A stretch of DNA of 64,000 bases from Actinomadura mexicana (lineage in GTDB: Bacteria > Actinomycetota > Actinomycetes > Streptosporangiales > Streptosporangiaceae). The first letter of the stretch is position 1; every line of letters begins with the position of its first letter. Location of the stretch: positions 124,001 to 188,000 of the forward strand of contig NZ_FZNP01000006.1 of NCBI RefSeq assembly GCF_900188105.1. The letters run 5' to 3'. The notes beneath the pieces are model-generated. The model saw only the letters and a program-made list of their open reading frames with translations, did not search any database and was not told the DNA's origin. Positions 23,387 to 32,280 of this stretch are shown here, one piece after another. Both the position numbers and the translations under genes were made by a program.

Positions 23387-25700
23387 ACATGGCGACCAGC
23401 CCGCGCAGGGCCCGCTCGTCCATGGACCCGAACGGGTTGTCGTGGACGAGGTAGGTCCAGGTCGCCGAGGGCCGCTTCAGCCCCGCGGAGTCGAGGTCGA
23501 CGCCGTCCTCGGATGCGGTGAGGGCCTCGAAGGCGGCCACGGACGCCTTCCGCGCGTCGGCCAGGAGCCGCTTGCCCGCCGGGACCGCCTCCCGGTTGAA
23601 CTCGACCAGCGGGTCCAGGCCGCGGCCGAGCGACCGCAGATGGATGCCCTCGCGCAGGTCGGCGAGGAACCCCAGGTGCTCTGCCCAGCAGCGGTCCAGC
23701 TGGTACAGGACGATCTGCCGTGCGGCGCCCGCCACCGCGTCCGCGCCCGCGACCGCGGTCAGCTCGGCGTGCCGCTCCGGGGCGTCGGCCGCCATGGCCC
23801 GGTCGGCGGCGTCGCCGTTCAGGACGGCGTCGCGCTCGGCGAGCACCTCCCGCCGCTGGAGCCCGATCAGGTGGTTGTACCGCCACGTGTTGCGGTGCAG
23901 CTCCAGGTCGACGCCCTCCGCGACGCGCTGGGCGTGGCCGACGATCCAGTGCGCGCCCTTGTCGCTGATGCGCCCGTCGTCGCCGGTGGACGCCTTCGAC
24001 TCCTCGTCCGGCGCGTAGCGGGTGACGAGGTCGTCCTGGAGGCTGGTGAAGAACACCGAGCCGCCGGGGTCGCCCTGCCGTCCGGCCCGCCCCCTGAGCT
24101 GGTCGTCCAGGCGGCTGCTGTGGTAGCGGCCCGTCCCGATGACCAGCAGGCCGCCGGCTCGCGCGACCCGGTCGTGGTCGGTACCGTCCCGCTCGGCCGG
24201 GGCCGTGCCCGGGGCGGACGGCGAGGGGCTGCCGCCCAGCCGGATGTCGGTGCCCCGGCCGGCCATCTGCGTGGAGACGGTGATCGCGCCGTGCGCGCCC
24301 GCCTCCGCGATGATCGCGGCCTCCTCGGCGTCGTTCTTGGCGTTGAGGACGACCCGGTCGAGCCCGGCGCGGGCCAGGCGGCGGGCGAGCCGCTCGGACT
24401 CGGCGACGTCGCCCGTCCCGACCAGCACCGGGCGGCCCGCGGCGTGCGCGGCGGCGATCTCCTCGACGATCGCGACCTCCTTGTCGGCGGCGGTCGCGTA
24501 GAGGCGGTCCGGCTCGTCCTCGCGGACGCACGGCCGGTTCGGCGGGACGACCGCGATCCGCAGCGAGTAGAACTCGGTCAGCTGCCCGGCGACGGCCATC
24601 GCGGTGCCCGTCATGCCGCACCGGACGGGATAGCGCCCGATCAGCTCCTGCACGGTGATCGAGTCGAGGATCTCCCCGCTCGGGGAGGCGTCCAGGGCCT
24701 CCTTCGCCTCGACCGCCGCCTGCAGGCCGTCCGGCCAGCGCTGCAGCAGGGCGACCCGGCCCCGTGACTCGCTGACGAGCTTCACCGCGCCGTCCCTGAC
24801 GATGTAGTCCACGTCGCGGTGCAGCAGGGCCTCCGCGTGCAGCGCCACGTTCACCGCGGTCAGGGTGGCGAGGTTCTCCAGCGCGTACAGGTCGAGCCCG
24901 AGGACGCGTTCCACCTCGCGCGCCCCGGCCGCCGTGAGCCGGACGTTGCGCGCCTCGTCGTCGGTGGCGTAGTGCAGCCCGGGGCGAAGCCGCCGGACCA
25001 GGTCGGCGTACCGCGGGCCGTCGGCGCCCGAGTCGTCGGCGCCCGCGAGCACGAGCGGGACCATGGCCTCGTCCACCAGCACCGAGTCGGCCTCGTCGAT
25101 CAGCGCGACGGACGGCTCGGGCAGCACGAGGTCGGCGGCGCGGGTGGCGAGCCGGTCCCGGAGCAGGTCGAACCCGACCTCGCTGACCGGCGCGTACGTC
25201 ACGTCCGCCCGGTACGCCTCGCGCCGCTCGGCGGGCGTGGACGACTGGCCGACCCAGCCGGTGGTGACGCCCAGCATCGCGTAGAGCGGGCCCATCCACT
25301 CGGCGTCGCGCCGCGCCAGGTAGTCGTTGACCGACAGCACGTGGACCCGGCGGCCGCGCAGCGCGTACCCGGCCGCCGCCAGGGCGCCCGCCAGGGTCTT
25401 GCCCTCGCCGGTCGCCATCTCGGCGACGTGCCCGGACAGCAGCGCGAGCGTCCCGACGAGCTGCACGTCGAAGGGCCGCTCCCCCAGCGTCCGGCGGGCG
25501 GCCTCCCGGCCGAGGGCGCACAGCTCCGCGAGGTCCTCCTGCTCGCGGAGGGCGGACGCGGCGGCGGTGAGCTCCGCGTCCGGCAGCTCCCGGACGCGGG
25601 ACTCGCGCGCCGCGGCCTCGTCCACCAGGGCGCGCAGCGGCGCCAGATCGACGCTTCCGGGCTTCTGGACCAGGCGCCGCAGCCGGTCACGCAGCGCCAT
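23367..25700 (-). CDS. secA2: accessory Sec translocase ATPase SecA2
   Basis: SecA-type protein-export motor of 777 residues, shorter than housekeeping SecA (about 900). Visible: the nucleotide-binding MATGEGKTLA, SVNDYLARRDAEWMGPLY, DEADSVLVDEA (DEAD box), GMTGTAM and the second RecA fold with STQMAGRGTDIRLGG and RLDDQLRGRAGRQGDPG. The C-terminal SecB/zinc tail of SecA1 (CxCxSxKxxKxCH) is absent; the protein ends FRGRRR. No secY2 or glycosylated export substrate is encoded nearby, so it presumably works with the main SecYEG and exports a specialised set of proteins. Substrates unknown. Confidence 0.9.
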   Translation of the reverse strand: MALRDRLRRLVQKPGSVDLAPLRALVDEAAARESRVRELPDAELTAAASALREQEDLAELCALGREAARRTLGERPFDVQLVGTLALLSGHVAEMATGEGKTLAGALAAAGYALRGRRVHVLSVNDYLARRDAEWMGPLYAMLGVTTGWVGQSSTPAERREAYRADVTYAPVSEVGFDLLRDRLATRAADLVLPEPSVALIDEADSVLVDEAMVPLVLAGADDSGADGPRYADLVRRLRPGLHYATDDEARNVRLTAAGAREVERVLGLDLYALENLATLTAVNVALHAEALLHRDVDYIVRDGAVKLVSESRGRVALLQRWPDGLQAAVEAKEALDASPSGEILDSITVQELIGRYPVRCGMTGTAMAVAGQLTEFYSLRIAVVPPNRPCVREDEPDRLYATAADKEVAIVEEIAAAHAAGRPVLVGTGDVAESERLARRLARAGLDRVVLNAKNDAEEAAIIAEAGAHGAITVSTQMAGRGTDIRLGGSPSPSAPGTAPAERDGTDHDRVARAGGLLVIGTGRYHSSRLDDQLRGRAGRQGDPGGSVFFTSLQDDLVTRYAPDEESKASTGDDGRISDKGAHWIVGHAQRVAEGVDLELHRNTWRYNHLIGLQRREVLAERDAVLNGDAADRAMAADAPERHAELTAVAGADAVAGAARQIVLYQLDRCWAEHLGFLADLREGIHLRSLGRGLDPLVEFNREAVPAGKRLLADARKASVAAFEALTASEDGVDLDSAGLKRPSATWTYLVHDNPFGSMDERALRGLVAMFRGRRR

Positions 25701-25935
25701 GACGTCCCCTCGGTTCGTCGCTCACGGTTCCCCCAACGGGCGGCTGGAAGTCGGCGTTCCCATGATCTCAGGGCGGCGGCCCCGCGGATGTCCGGGGCGG
25801 GTCTCCGCTGTTGGTCTGACCCCGAAGTCATTCCTCGGGCGGATCCCCTCCAGCCCCTTCGTTTGAGAGCATTGGCCGCATCACGGGGTTTGCGGTGGCC
25901 AAGGGGAAAGTGTCACCGCGGAACGGGGTTTCGGC

Positions 25936-26070
25936 ATGACACCTACGGCACGCAAGGCCGCCGCTCTCCGGCGCAAGCGTCAGATCATCAGCCAGACCGT
26001 CATCGACCGCGCGCTGAACGACCCTCGGCGCCATCCGGAGGTCGTCGTCGCGGCGGCGCCCGCCAAGTAG
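25936..26070 (+). CDS. possible 44-residue basic peptide
   Basis: Short frame beginning MTPTARKAAALRRKRQI and ending VVVAAAPAK, strongly basic in its first half and rich in Arg/Lys/Ala. Codon third positions are mostly G or C, as in real genes here. The ribosome binding site is weak. It is isolated between secA2 (divergent side) and a strong hairpin terminator 22 bp after its stop, which supports a real transcription unit. Function unknown. Confidence 0.45.
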   Translation: MTPTARKAAALRRKRQIISQTVIDRALNDPRRHPEVVVAAAPAK

Positions 26071-26092
26071 GGGAACGGTCCACCGCGCGATC

Positions 26093-26129
26093 GGGAAGCG
26101 CCTCCGCCCGCCCGGCGGAGGCGCTTCCC
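26093..26129. terminator. bidirectional terminator hairpin
   Basis: 16-bp perfect stem: GGGAAGCGCCTCCGCC pairs with GGCGGAGGCGCTTCCC around a 5-nt loop. It separates the plus-strand 44-residue ORF from the 3' end of the minus-strand ROK gene and could end transcripts from both sides. Confidence 0.9.
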
Positions 26130-26149
26130 GCTTTCGCGGACGCGCCTTC

Positions 26150-27373
26150 CTACGATGCCCCCGCGGCCGGGAAGACGTCGTCGCGGGCCTGCTCCAGCGC
26201 CGCGTGCAGGGCGCCGCGCAGGACGGGGTCGCCCTCCACGCCGGTGACGGCGACGGTGGGGCGGGTCGGGCTGATCCGGCCGACGATCGACTCGATGCGG
26301 GTGGCCAGCGGCCCCCCGCCGGCCCGGCCGAGGATTCCCGACAGCACCACGAGCCCGGGGTCCAGGACGATGTTGACCGAGGTCACGCCGTAGGAGATGC
26401 GGTCGGCGAGCTCGTCGAGGAACGCCCCGCCGCGGTCCTCGTCGGCGGCCGCCGCGCGGACGCAGTCCACGGCGGTGGGCTCGGCGATGCCGTGCTCGTG
26501 CGCGAGAGCGCGGACCGCGTCCGCGCCCACCAGGGCCCCGTAGCCGCCGGCGAGGGTCGGGATCCCCCAGGTCGTCGACTCGGTGACGCCCTCGTCCCGC
26601 GCGGCGCGCCGGGCGGCCCCGACCGGCAGCGGCGCCCCGGGGACGGGCAGGTAGCCGATCTCCCCCGCGCCGCCCCACCGGCCGCGGTGCAGCCGCCCGC
26701 CCAGCATCACCGACAGGCCCATCCCGCGGTCCAACCACATGAGCGCGAAGTCGTCGGCGTCGCGCGCGGCCCCGTAGGCCCGCTCGGCGATCGCGGCGAG
26801 GTTCACGTCGTTCTCGATGATCACCGGGCGGCGCAGGTCCGTGCGCAGCGCGGCGAGGACGCCCTCGTGCCAGGCGGGCAGGTCGAAGGAGAACTGGACG
26901 TCGCCGGACTGCGGGTCGACGACGCCCGGCGTCCCGATGACGAACGCGCTCAGCCTCGTCACCGCGACCTTGGCGGAGCGGCACGCCTTGACGACGGCGC
27001 TGTGCACCGTCTTCACGGGATCGTCGGCGCCGTTCGGGTCCACGGTGACCTGGGCGACGATGTGCCCGGTGATGTCGGCGACGCCGGCCGTGACCCCGTC
27101 CGGCCCCACCTCCAGGCCCGCGACGTACGCGCTGGACGGAACGACCGCATAGAGTGCGGCGTTGGGGCCCCGCCCCCCCGCCTGCTCCCCCACCACCGAG
27201 ACGAGCCCGCGCTCCTCCAGCCGGGACAGCAGCTGGGACGCGGTCACCTTCGACAACCCGGTGTGCTCGCCGATCTGCGCGCGGGTGAGCGGGCCCTGCT
27301 CGACGAGCAGGTCCAGCGCCGCGCGATCGTTCAGCTCACGCAGCAGTCTCGGCGTTCCCGGGCGTCTTCCCAT
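26150..27373 (-). CDS. ROK family transcriptional regulator (NagC/XylR type)
   Basis: Sugar-responsive repressor of 407 residues. Winged helix-turn-helix at about 15-70 (RAQIGEHTGLSKVTASQLLSR), then a ROK/kinase-like fold with GLEVGPDGVTAGVADITG, NDVNLAAIAERAYG, a DRGMGLSVMLGG glycine loop and GGAGEIGYLPV. The usual ROK zinc motif CxCGxxGCxE is missing, with PLPVGAARRAARDEG in its place, which suggests it binds sugar without kinase activity or zinc. Divergent from an amino-sugar ABC importer, whose expression it probably controls from the operator near 27414-27434. Some overlap with the 3' terminator side is absent; it ends 20 bp after the hairpin. Confidence 0.9.
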   Translation of the reverse strand: MGRRPGTPRLLRELNDRAALDLLVEQGPLTRAQIGEHTGLSKVTASQLLSRLEERGLVSVVGEQAGGRGPNAALYAVVPSSAYVAGLEVGPDGVTAGVADITGHIVAQVTVDPNGADDPVKTVHSAVVKACRSAKVAVTRLSAFVIGTPGVVDPQSGDVQFSFDLPAWHEGVLAALRTDLRRPVIIENDVNLAAIAERAYGAARDADDFALMWLDRGMGLSVMLGGRLHRGRWGGAGEIGYLPVPGAPLPVGAARRAARDEGVTESTTWGIPTLAGGYGALVGADAVRALAHEHGIAEPTAVDCVRAAAADEDRGGAFLDELADRISYGVTSVNIVLDPGLVVLSGILGRAGGGPLATRIESIVGRISPTRPTVAVTGVEGDPVLRGALHAALEQARDDVFPAAGAS

Positions 27374-27413
27374 TCTGACCCCTGATGTCTCAATCCGCTA
27401 ACGAGCAGTTTTA

Positions 27414-27434
27414 TTTAGGAAAGTTTCTTGTTAG
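27414..27434. promoter_or_regulatory. candidate ROK operator upstream of sugar importer
   Basis: TTTAGGAAAGTTTCTTGTTAG contains the imperfect palindrome AGGAAA-G-TTTCTT, within an AT-rich island (27396-27438) quite unlike its surroundings. A wider CTAACGAG...CTTGTTAG pair flanks it. ROK operators in actinobacteria often have this GAAA-N-TTTC shape. It lies about 40 bp upstream of the ROK start and 195 bp upstream of the binding-protein gene. Confidence 0.55.
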
Positions 27435-27627
27435 TTTACGCCCAAGCGCCGACCGGCACGGTACCCCGGGTCGGGGGCGCGCGCAGAGCGCGGACTGGCG
27501 AGCAGTGCGCCCGCGAGCGATGCGAACGCGAGAGGGGCATGGCTGGGACCCTAAAGGGTCCGCGCCGTCTCCCCCTCGCACCGCAGGCCACAAGGCCGCG
27601 CGAGGCGATGCCGGAAAGGAACCCCCA

Positions 27628-28899
27628 GTGAAGTACATCAAGGTTGCGGCCGTGACGGCCGCGATCGCCCTGGCCGCCACGGCCTGCGGCGGCGACGAGA
27701 AGGACGGCGACGCGGGCGGCGGCAAGGACCCGGCGAAGCTGAAGGTCTGGATGATGGGCGACGGCACGCCCGAGCAGACCAAGTTCCTCGACGGGGTCGA
27801 GGCCGAGTTCAAGCAGAAGCACCCGAGCACCGACGTCCAGGTCAAGTACGTGCCGTGGCCGCAGGTCGCCACCACGTTCCAGAAGGCGGCGGCCGGCGGC
27901 GAGGGGCCCGACGTCACCGAGCTCGGCAACACCGACGTCCAGTCCCACATCGAGCAGGGCAGCCTGGCCGACATCACCGACGAGTTCACGGGCTGGGCGG
28001 ACGGCAAGACCCTGAACAAGACCGCGCTCGGCAACGACACCGCGGACGGCAAGACCTACGCGGTGCCGTGGTACGGCGGCGTCCGCGGCGTCTGGTACCG
28101 GACGGACTGGTTCCAGGAGCTCGGCATCCAGCCGCCGAAGACGTGGGCGGACCTCTCGGCCGCCGCGAAGAAGGTGCAGGACTCCAAGAAGGTCCCCGGC
28201 ATCGGCATCCCGAGCGACCAGACCAACGCGCTGCTCAGCTTCGTGTGGGGCAACGGCGGCGAGGTCGCGGTCGACGACGGCAAGGGCGGCTTCCAGGGCC
28301 GGCTCGACCAGCCGCCGGCGGTCGAGGCGGTCAAGTACTACGCCGGGCTCGTCACCACCGAGAAGGTCGCCCCCGAGAAGTACGTCGGCAAGAACGAGCT
28401 GGAGGGCCCGCAGCGCGACTTCGCGCTCGGCAAGCTCGGCATGTACGTCGACGGCAGCTGGGCGCTCAAGGAGATGAAGAAGATCTCCGAGAAGAACGCC
28501 GACAAGTGGGGCGTCTTCCCGATCCCGACCAAGACCGGCGGCAGCGCCCCGGTCATGGCGGGCGGCTCCGACCTCGCCGTCTGGAACGACAGCAAGGCCA
28601 AGGGCGCGGCCTTCGACTACATCACGGTCCTGAACAACGCCAAGAACGCCAAGGGCTGGGCGGACTACAGCGGCTTCTCCTCCATGCGGTCGGACGTGAA
28701 GTTCTCCGATCCCAAGCTGGAGGTCTTCACCTCGATCGCCGGCAACACCAAGTTCCCGCCGATCAGCTCCGGCTGGGGCGAGTTCGAGCAGGCCAAGAAG
28801 GTGCTGCCGAACGCGGTCAAGGCGATCATGCAGGGCAAGTCCGCCGAAGAGGAGATGAAGAAGGCGAACGAGCAGGCCAACACGCTGCTGAACCCCTAG
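27628..28899 (+). CDS. sugar ABC transporter substrate-binding lipoprotein
   Basis: Family-1 extracellular sugar-binding protein, 423 residues, GTG start with GGAAAGGA 7 nt upstream. Lipoprotein signal ends at TAC (C20, LAATACGGDE). The mature protein has WMMGDGTPEQTKFLDGVEAEF, VKYVPWPQVATTFQKAAAGGEGPDV (quoted in part) and Trp/Tyr residues typical of oligosaccharide sites (WYGGVRGVWYRTDWF). Downstream are two permeases and a NagZ-type hexosaminidase, so a beta-linked N-acetyl amino sugar such as chitobiose or a murein fragment is the likely ligand. A small hairpin GGACCC-TAAA-GGGTCC (27546-27561) lies in its 5' leader. Confidence 0.9.
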   Translation: MKYIKVAAVTAAIALAATACGGDEKDGDAGGGKDPAKLKVWMMGDGTPEQTKFLDGVEAEFKQKHPSTDVQVKYVPWPQVATTFQKAAAGGEGPDVTELGNTDVQSHIEQGSLADITDEFTGWADGKTLNKTALGNDTADGKTYAVPWYGGVRGVWYRTDWFQELGIQPPKTWADLSAAAKKVQDSKKVPGIGIPSDQTNALLSFVWGNGGEVAVDDGKGGFQGRLDQPPAVEAVKYYAGLVTTEKVAPEKYVGKNELEGPQRDFALGKLGMYVDGSWALKEMKKISEKNADKWGVFPIPTKTGGSAPVMAGGSDLAVWNDSKAKGAAFDYITVLNNAKNAKGWADYSGFSSMRSDVKFSDPKLEVFTSIAGNTKFPPISSGWGEFEQAKKVLPNAVKAIMQGKSAEEEMKKANEQANTLLNP

Positions 28900-28921
28900 C
28901 ACCCGGCTGATCGGAACGTCC

Positions 28922-29893
28922 ATGCTCGACACCGCTCCCGCGGTGCGGAAAGCGCCCGGCCGGAAAACGTCCGGCCGGGCGCGCCCCCGCCGCAGGCCCC
29001 GCTTCGGGCCCTACCTGCTGATCGCGCCCACCGTGGCCGTGATCGCCGTCCTGATGTTCTGGCCCATGATCCAGATCGGGATCATGTCGTTCCAGAAGGT
29101 CGGCAACCGCCAGCTGCGCGGCGAGCCGGCCGAGACGGTGGGGACCGAGAACTTCGAAAAGATCTTCAACGACCCGTTCTTCTGGCAGACCCTCAGGCAC
29201 ACCGTGCTGTTCGCCGTCGTCGCGGTGTCCCTGACCCTGGTCGTCGGGACGCTGGTGGGGCTGCTGCTCAACAAGCTCGGCAAGCGGATGTCGAGCTTCG
29301 TCGCCGGCGGCGTGATGGTCGCCTGGGCGACCCCGCCGGTCACCGCCGCGATCATCTTCAGCTGGCTGTTCGGCACCACCGGCGGCCTGGTCAACTGGTG
29401 CCTGGACCTGCTGCCGGACCTCCTCGTCGGCGGCGGCTGGAGCGACTACAACTGGTTCGCCACGCCGCTGTCCACCTACACCGTCCTCACCGTGTGCGTC
29501 GTCTGGCAGGCGTGCCCGTTCGTCGCGGTGTCCGTGCTGGCCGGGCTGAAGAGCGTCCCGGGCGAGCTGTACGAGGCCGCCAGGGTGGACGGCTCCGGGC
29601 CGTGGCGGACGTTCTGGAGCCTCACCTACCCGATGCTCAAGCCGATCTTCCTCGTGCTGGTCGTCATGTCGATCATCTGGGACTTCAAGGTCTTCACCCA
29701 GCTGTTCATCATGGCCGGGATGGCCAACCGCGACGCGTTCAACCTGTCGCTGTACGGCTACTCCGAGGCGTTCGGCTCGCTCAATCCGAAACTCGGCATG
29801 GGATCGGCGATCGCGCTCGTGCTCACGCTCATCCTGCTCGTCGTCACCGCCCTCTACGTGCGGGTCATGGTCCGTCAGGGGGAGACTCGATGA
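28922..29893 (+). CDS. sugar ABC transporter permease 1
   Basis: MalF/LacF-type permease of 323 residues with a basic, Pro/Arg-rich cytoplasmic leader and six predicted helices. The EAA loop is YEAARVDGSGPWRTFWSLTYP (residues about 217-237). It starts 23 bp after the binding-protein stop and its stop overlaps the next start (ATGA). With its partner it forms the membrane channel of the importer. Confidence 0.92.
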   Translation: MLDTAPAVRKAPGRKTSGRARPRRRPRFGPYLLIAPTVAVIAVLMFWPMIQIGIMSFQKVGNRQLRGEPAETVGTENFEKIFNDPFFWQTLRHTVLFAVVAVSLTLVVGTLVGLLLNKLGKRMSSFVAGGVMVAWATPPVTAAIIFSWLFGTTGGLVNWCLDLLPDLLVGGGWSDYNWFATPLSTYTVLTVCVVWQACPFVAVSVLAGLKSVPGELYEAARVDGSGPWRTFWSLTYPMLKPIFLVLVVMSIIWDFKVFTQLFIMAGMANRDAFNLSLYGYSEAFGSLNPKLGMGSAIALVLTLILLVVTALYVRVMVRQGETR

Positions 29894-30729
29894 GGCGCCT
29901 GACGCGCAAGCTGCTGCTGAACGGGACGGGCCTGCTGGTCTTCCTGATCGCGGTGTTCCCCGTCTTCTGGATGGCCTCCACCGCCTTCAAGCCCAACACC
30001 GAGATCTTCAGCACGACGCCGAAGCCGCTGCCGTCCCACCCGACGCTGGAGCACTTCGACCTGGTGCTGAACGGCGGCATCGCCGAGGTCTCCTTCTGGG
30101 AGTACTTCCGCAACAGCGCGATCCTGGCGCTCGTCACCGTCCTGGCGTCGGCGCTGCTGTCGCTGATGGCCGCGATCGCCGTCGCCCGGTTCCGGTTCCG
30201 CTTCCGCACCACGTTCCTGATCATGCTGCTGGTGGTCCAGATGGTCCCGTGCGAGGCGCTGGTCATCCCGCTGTTCCTCGACCTGAAGCAACTGGACCTG
30301 CTGAACAGCCTGGCCGGCCTCGTCATCGTCTACATCGGCTTCGCCGTCCCGTTCGCGATCTGGATGCTGCGCGGCTTCGTCGCCGCCGTGCCGCGCGAGC
30401 TGGAGGAGGCCGCCGCCATCGACGGCGCGGGCCCGGTCCGGACGTTCCTGCGCGTCATGCTCCCGCTCGTCGCGCCCGGCCTGGTGGCGACCAGCATCTT
30501 CTCCTTCATCACCGCCTGGAACGAGTTCATCTTCGCTTTCACGTTCCTGGACGACCAGACCAAGTACACCCTGCCGATCATGCTGCAGTTCTTCTTCGGC
30601 CGCAGCGGCAACGCCTGGGGGCCCATCATGGCAGCGTCGACGCTGCTCACCATTCCCGTCATCGCCTTCTTCCTGATCGTCCAGCGCCGCATGGTGTCCG
30701 GGCTGACCGCCGGGGCGGTGAAGGGGTGA
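29890..30729 (+). CDS. sugar ABC transporter permease 2
   Basis: MalG/LacG-type permease, 279 residues, six helices. The EAA loop is EEAAAIDGAGPVRTFLRVML. Its start overlaps the upstream permease and its stop overlaps the following hexosaminidase start (GTGA), so three genes are translationally chained. No ATPase gene follows; such importers in actinobacteria commonly borrow a shared MsiK-type ATPase, which I infer here. Confidence 0.92.
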   Translation: MRRLTRKLLLNGTGLLVFLIAVFPVFWMASTAFKPNTEIFSTTPKPLPSHPTLEHFDLVLNGGIAEVSFWEYFRNSAILALVTVLASALLSLMAAIAVARFRFRFRTTFLIMLLVVQMVPCEALVIPLFLDLKQLDLLNSLAGLVIVYIGFAVPFAIWMLRGFVAAVPRELEEAAAIDGAGPVRTFLRVMLPLVAPGLVATSIFSFITAWNEFIFAFTFLDDQTKYTLPIMLQFFFGRSGNAWGPIMAASTLLTIPVIAFFLIVQRRMVSGLTAGAVKG

Positions 30730-32183
30730 CGACCGACGACATCGCGACCACGGCCGAGATCGCCCGGCTCGCACGCGGCACGCTGCTCCCGGCCTTCCCC
30801 GGCGCGACCGCGCCCCGCTGGTTCCTGGACGAGCTGGAGGCGGGCCTCGGCGGCGTCACGCTGTTCGCGCTCACCGGAAACGTCCCGAGCCCGGAGTCGC
30901 TGGCAGCGCTCACCGCGCAGATGCGCAAGGCCGGCGACCCCTTCATCACGATCGACGAGGAGGGCGGCGACGTCACCCGCCTCGGCGGCCACGCGACCGG
31001 CAGCCCCTACCCGGGCAACGCCGCGCTCGGCGCCGTCGACGACCCCGAGCTCACCCGCCGCATCTACCGCTCGCTCGGCGCCGAGCTGGCCGAGGTCGGC
31101 GTCAACTTCAACTTCGCGCCGTCGGTCGACGTCAACACCGCCGCCGACAACCCGGTCATCGGCACCCGCTCGTTCGGCTCGGACCCCGCGCTCGTCGCGC
31201 GGCACGCCGCCGCCGCGGTCACCGGCACCCAGGAGGCGGGCGTCGCCGCCTGCGCCAAGCACTTCCCCGGCCACGGCGCGACCGTGGACGACTCCCACCT
31301 GGGGATCCCGCTCGTCGACGCCGACCTGGACCTGCTGGACCGCCGCGAGCTGGTCCCGTTCCGGGCGGCGATCGCCGCGGGCACCCGCGCGGTGATGACC
31401 GGGCACCTCAGCCTGCCCGGCATCACCCGCGGGGTGCCGGCCACCCTCTCCCAGGAGGCGATCACCGGCCTGCTCCGCGAGCGCCTCGGCTACCAGGGCG
31501 TGATCGTCACCGACGCGCTCGACATGCGGGGCGCGAGCGGCGCGATCGGCATCCCGGAGGCGTCCGTGCGCGCCCTCATCGCGGGCGCCGACCTGCTGTG
31601 CCTCGGCCCGCACGAGCACGCCGAGACCGTCGAGGCCACCCTCGCCGCGATCGACGAGGCCGTCCGCACCGGGCGCCTCCCGCTCGCCAGGCTGGCGGAC
31701 GCGGCCGAGCGCACCCGCCTGCTCAGGGAATGGCTCGCCGGGCACAGCCCCGCCGTCGTCGACCGGCCCGCCGGCCTGGAGGCCGCCCGCCGCGCCGTCC
31801 GCGTGACGGGCGCGCTGCCCGGCTGGACCGGGCCGCCCCTGATCGTCGAGACGGAGTCCAGCGGCAACATCGCGGTCGGCCCGACGCCCTGGGGCCTGCA
31901 CCCGTGGGCGCCCGACGCCGTCCGGGCCGACGGGACGGACGGGACGGCGGAACGTGTCTTGGATCGTGCCAAGGGCCGCGGGCTCGTCATCGTCCTCCGC
32001 GACGCGCACCGGCACGCCGGCCAGCGCGCCCTCACCACGGCCCTGCTCACCGCCCGCCCCGACACCGTCGTCGTGGAGATGGGCCTTCCCGTCTGGCGCC
32101 CCCACTCCGCCGTCTACCTGGCCACCTACGGCGCCGCCGCCGCCAACGCCCAAGCCGCCGCAGAACTCCTGGGGTTGTGTTAA
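30726..32183 (+). CDS. nagZ: glycoside hydrolase family 3 beta-N-acetylhexosaminidase (NagZ type)
   Basis: Cytosolic GH3 enzyme of 485 residues, no signal peptide, that would remove terminal beta-GlcNAc from imported disaccharides or murein fragments. The NagZ signature KHFPGHG is at 178-184 with the catalytic Asp189-His191 dyad (DDSHLG) and the nucleophile Asp263 in VTDALDMRGA. It carries an extra C-terminal domain (about 365-485) beyond minimal NagZ, as in Gram-positive members. The loop usually written DQEGGRV is DEEGGDV here. GTG start overlaps the permease stop, tying it to the importer and, through it, to the ROK regulator. Confidence 0.92.
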   Translation: MTTDDIATTAEIARLARGTLLPAFPGATAPRWFLDELEAGLGGVTLFALTGNVPSPESLAALTAQMRKAGDPFITIDEEGGDVTRLGGHATGSPYPGNAALGAVDDPELTRRIYRSLGAELAEVGVNFNFAPSVDVNTAADNPVIGTRSFGSDPALVARHAAAAVTGTQEAGVAACAKHFPGHGATVDDSHLGIPLVDADLDLLDRRELVPFRAAIAAGTRAVMTGHLSLPGITRGVPATLSQEAITGLLRERLGYQGVIVTDALDMRGASGAIGIPEASVRALIAGADLLCLGPHEHAETVEATLAAIDEAVRTGRLPLARLADAAERTRLLREWLAGHSPAVVDRPAGLEAARRAVRVTGALPGWTGPPLIVETESSGNIAVGPTPWGLHPWAPDAVRADGTDGTAERVLDRAKGRGLVIVLRDAHRHAGQRALTTALLTARPDTVVVEMGLPVWRPHSAVYLATYGAAAANAQAAAELLGLC

Positions 32184-32280
32184 TCGTCGGAGACCCACGG
32201 CGCATCGTCGGACAAGAGCCCGGTTCCGGCGGTGCGTCGTGCTTTGCAGTGGACGCGGGGCGGGCCGGGTGAGTCGTCGG

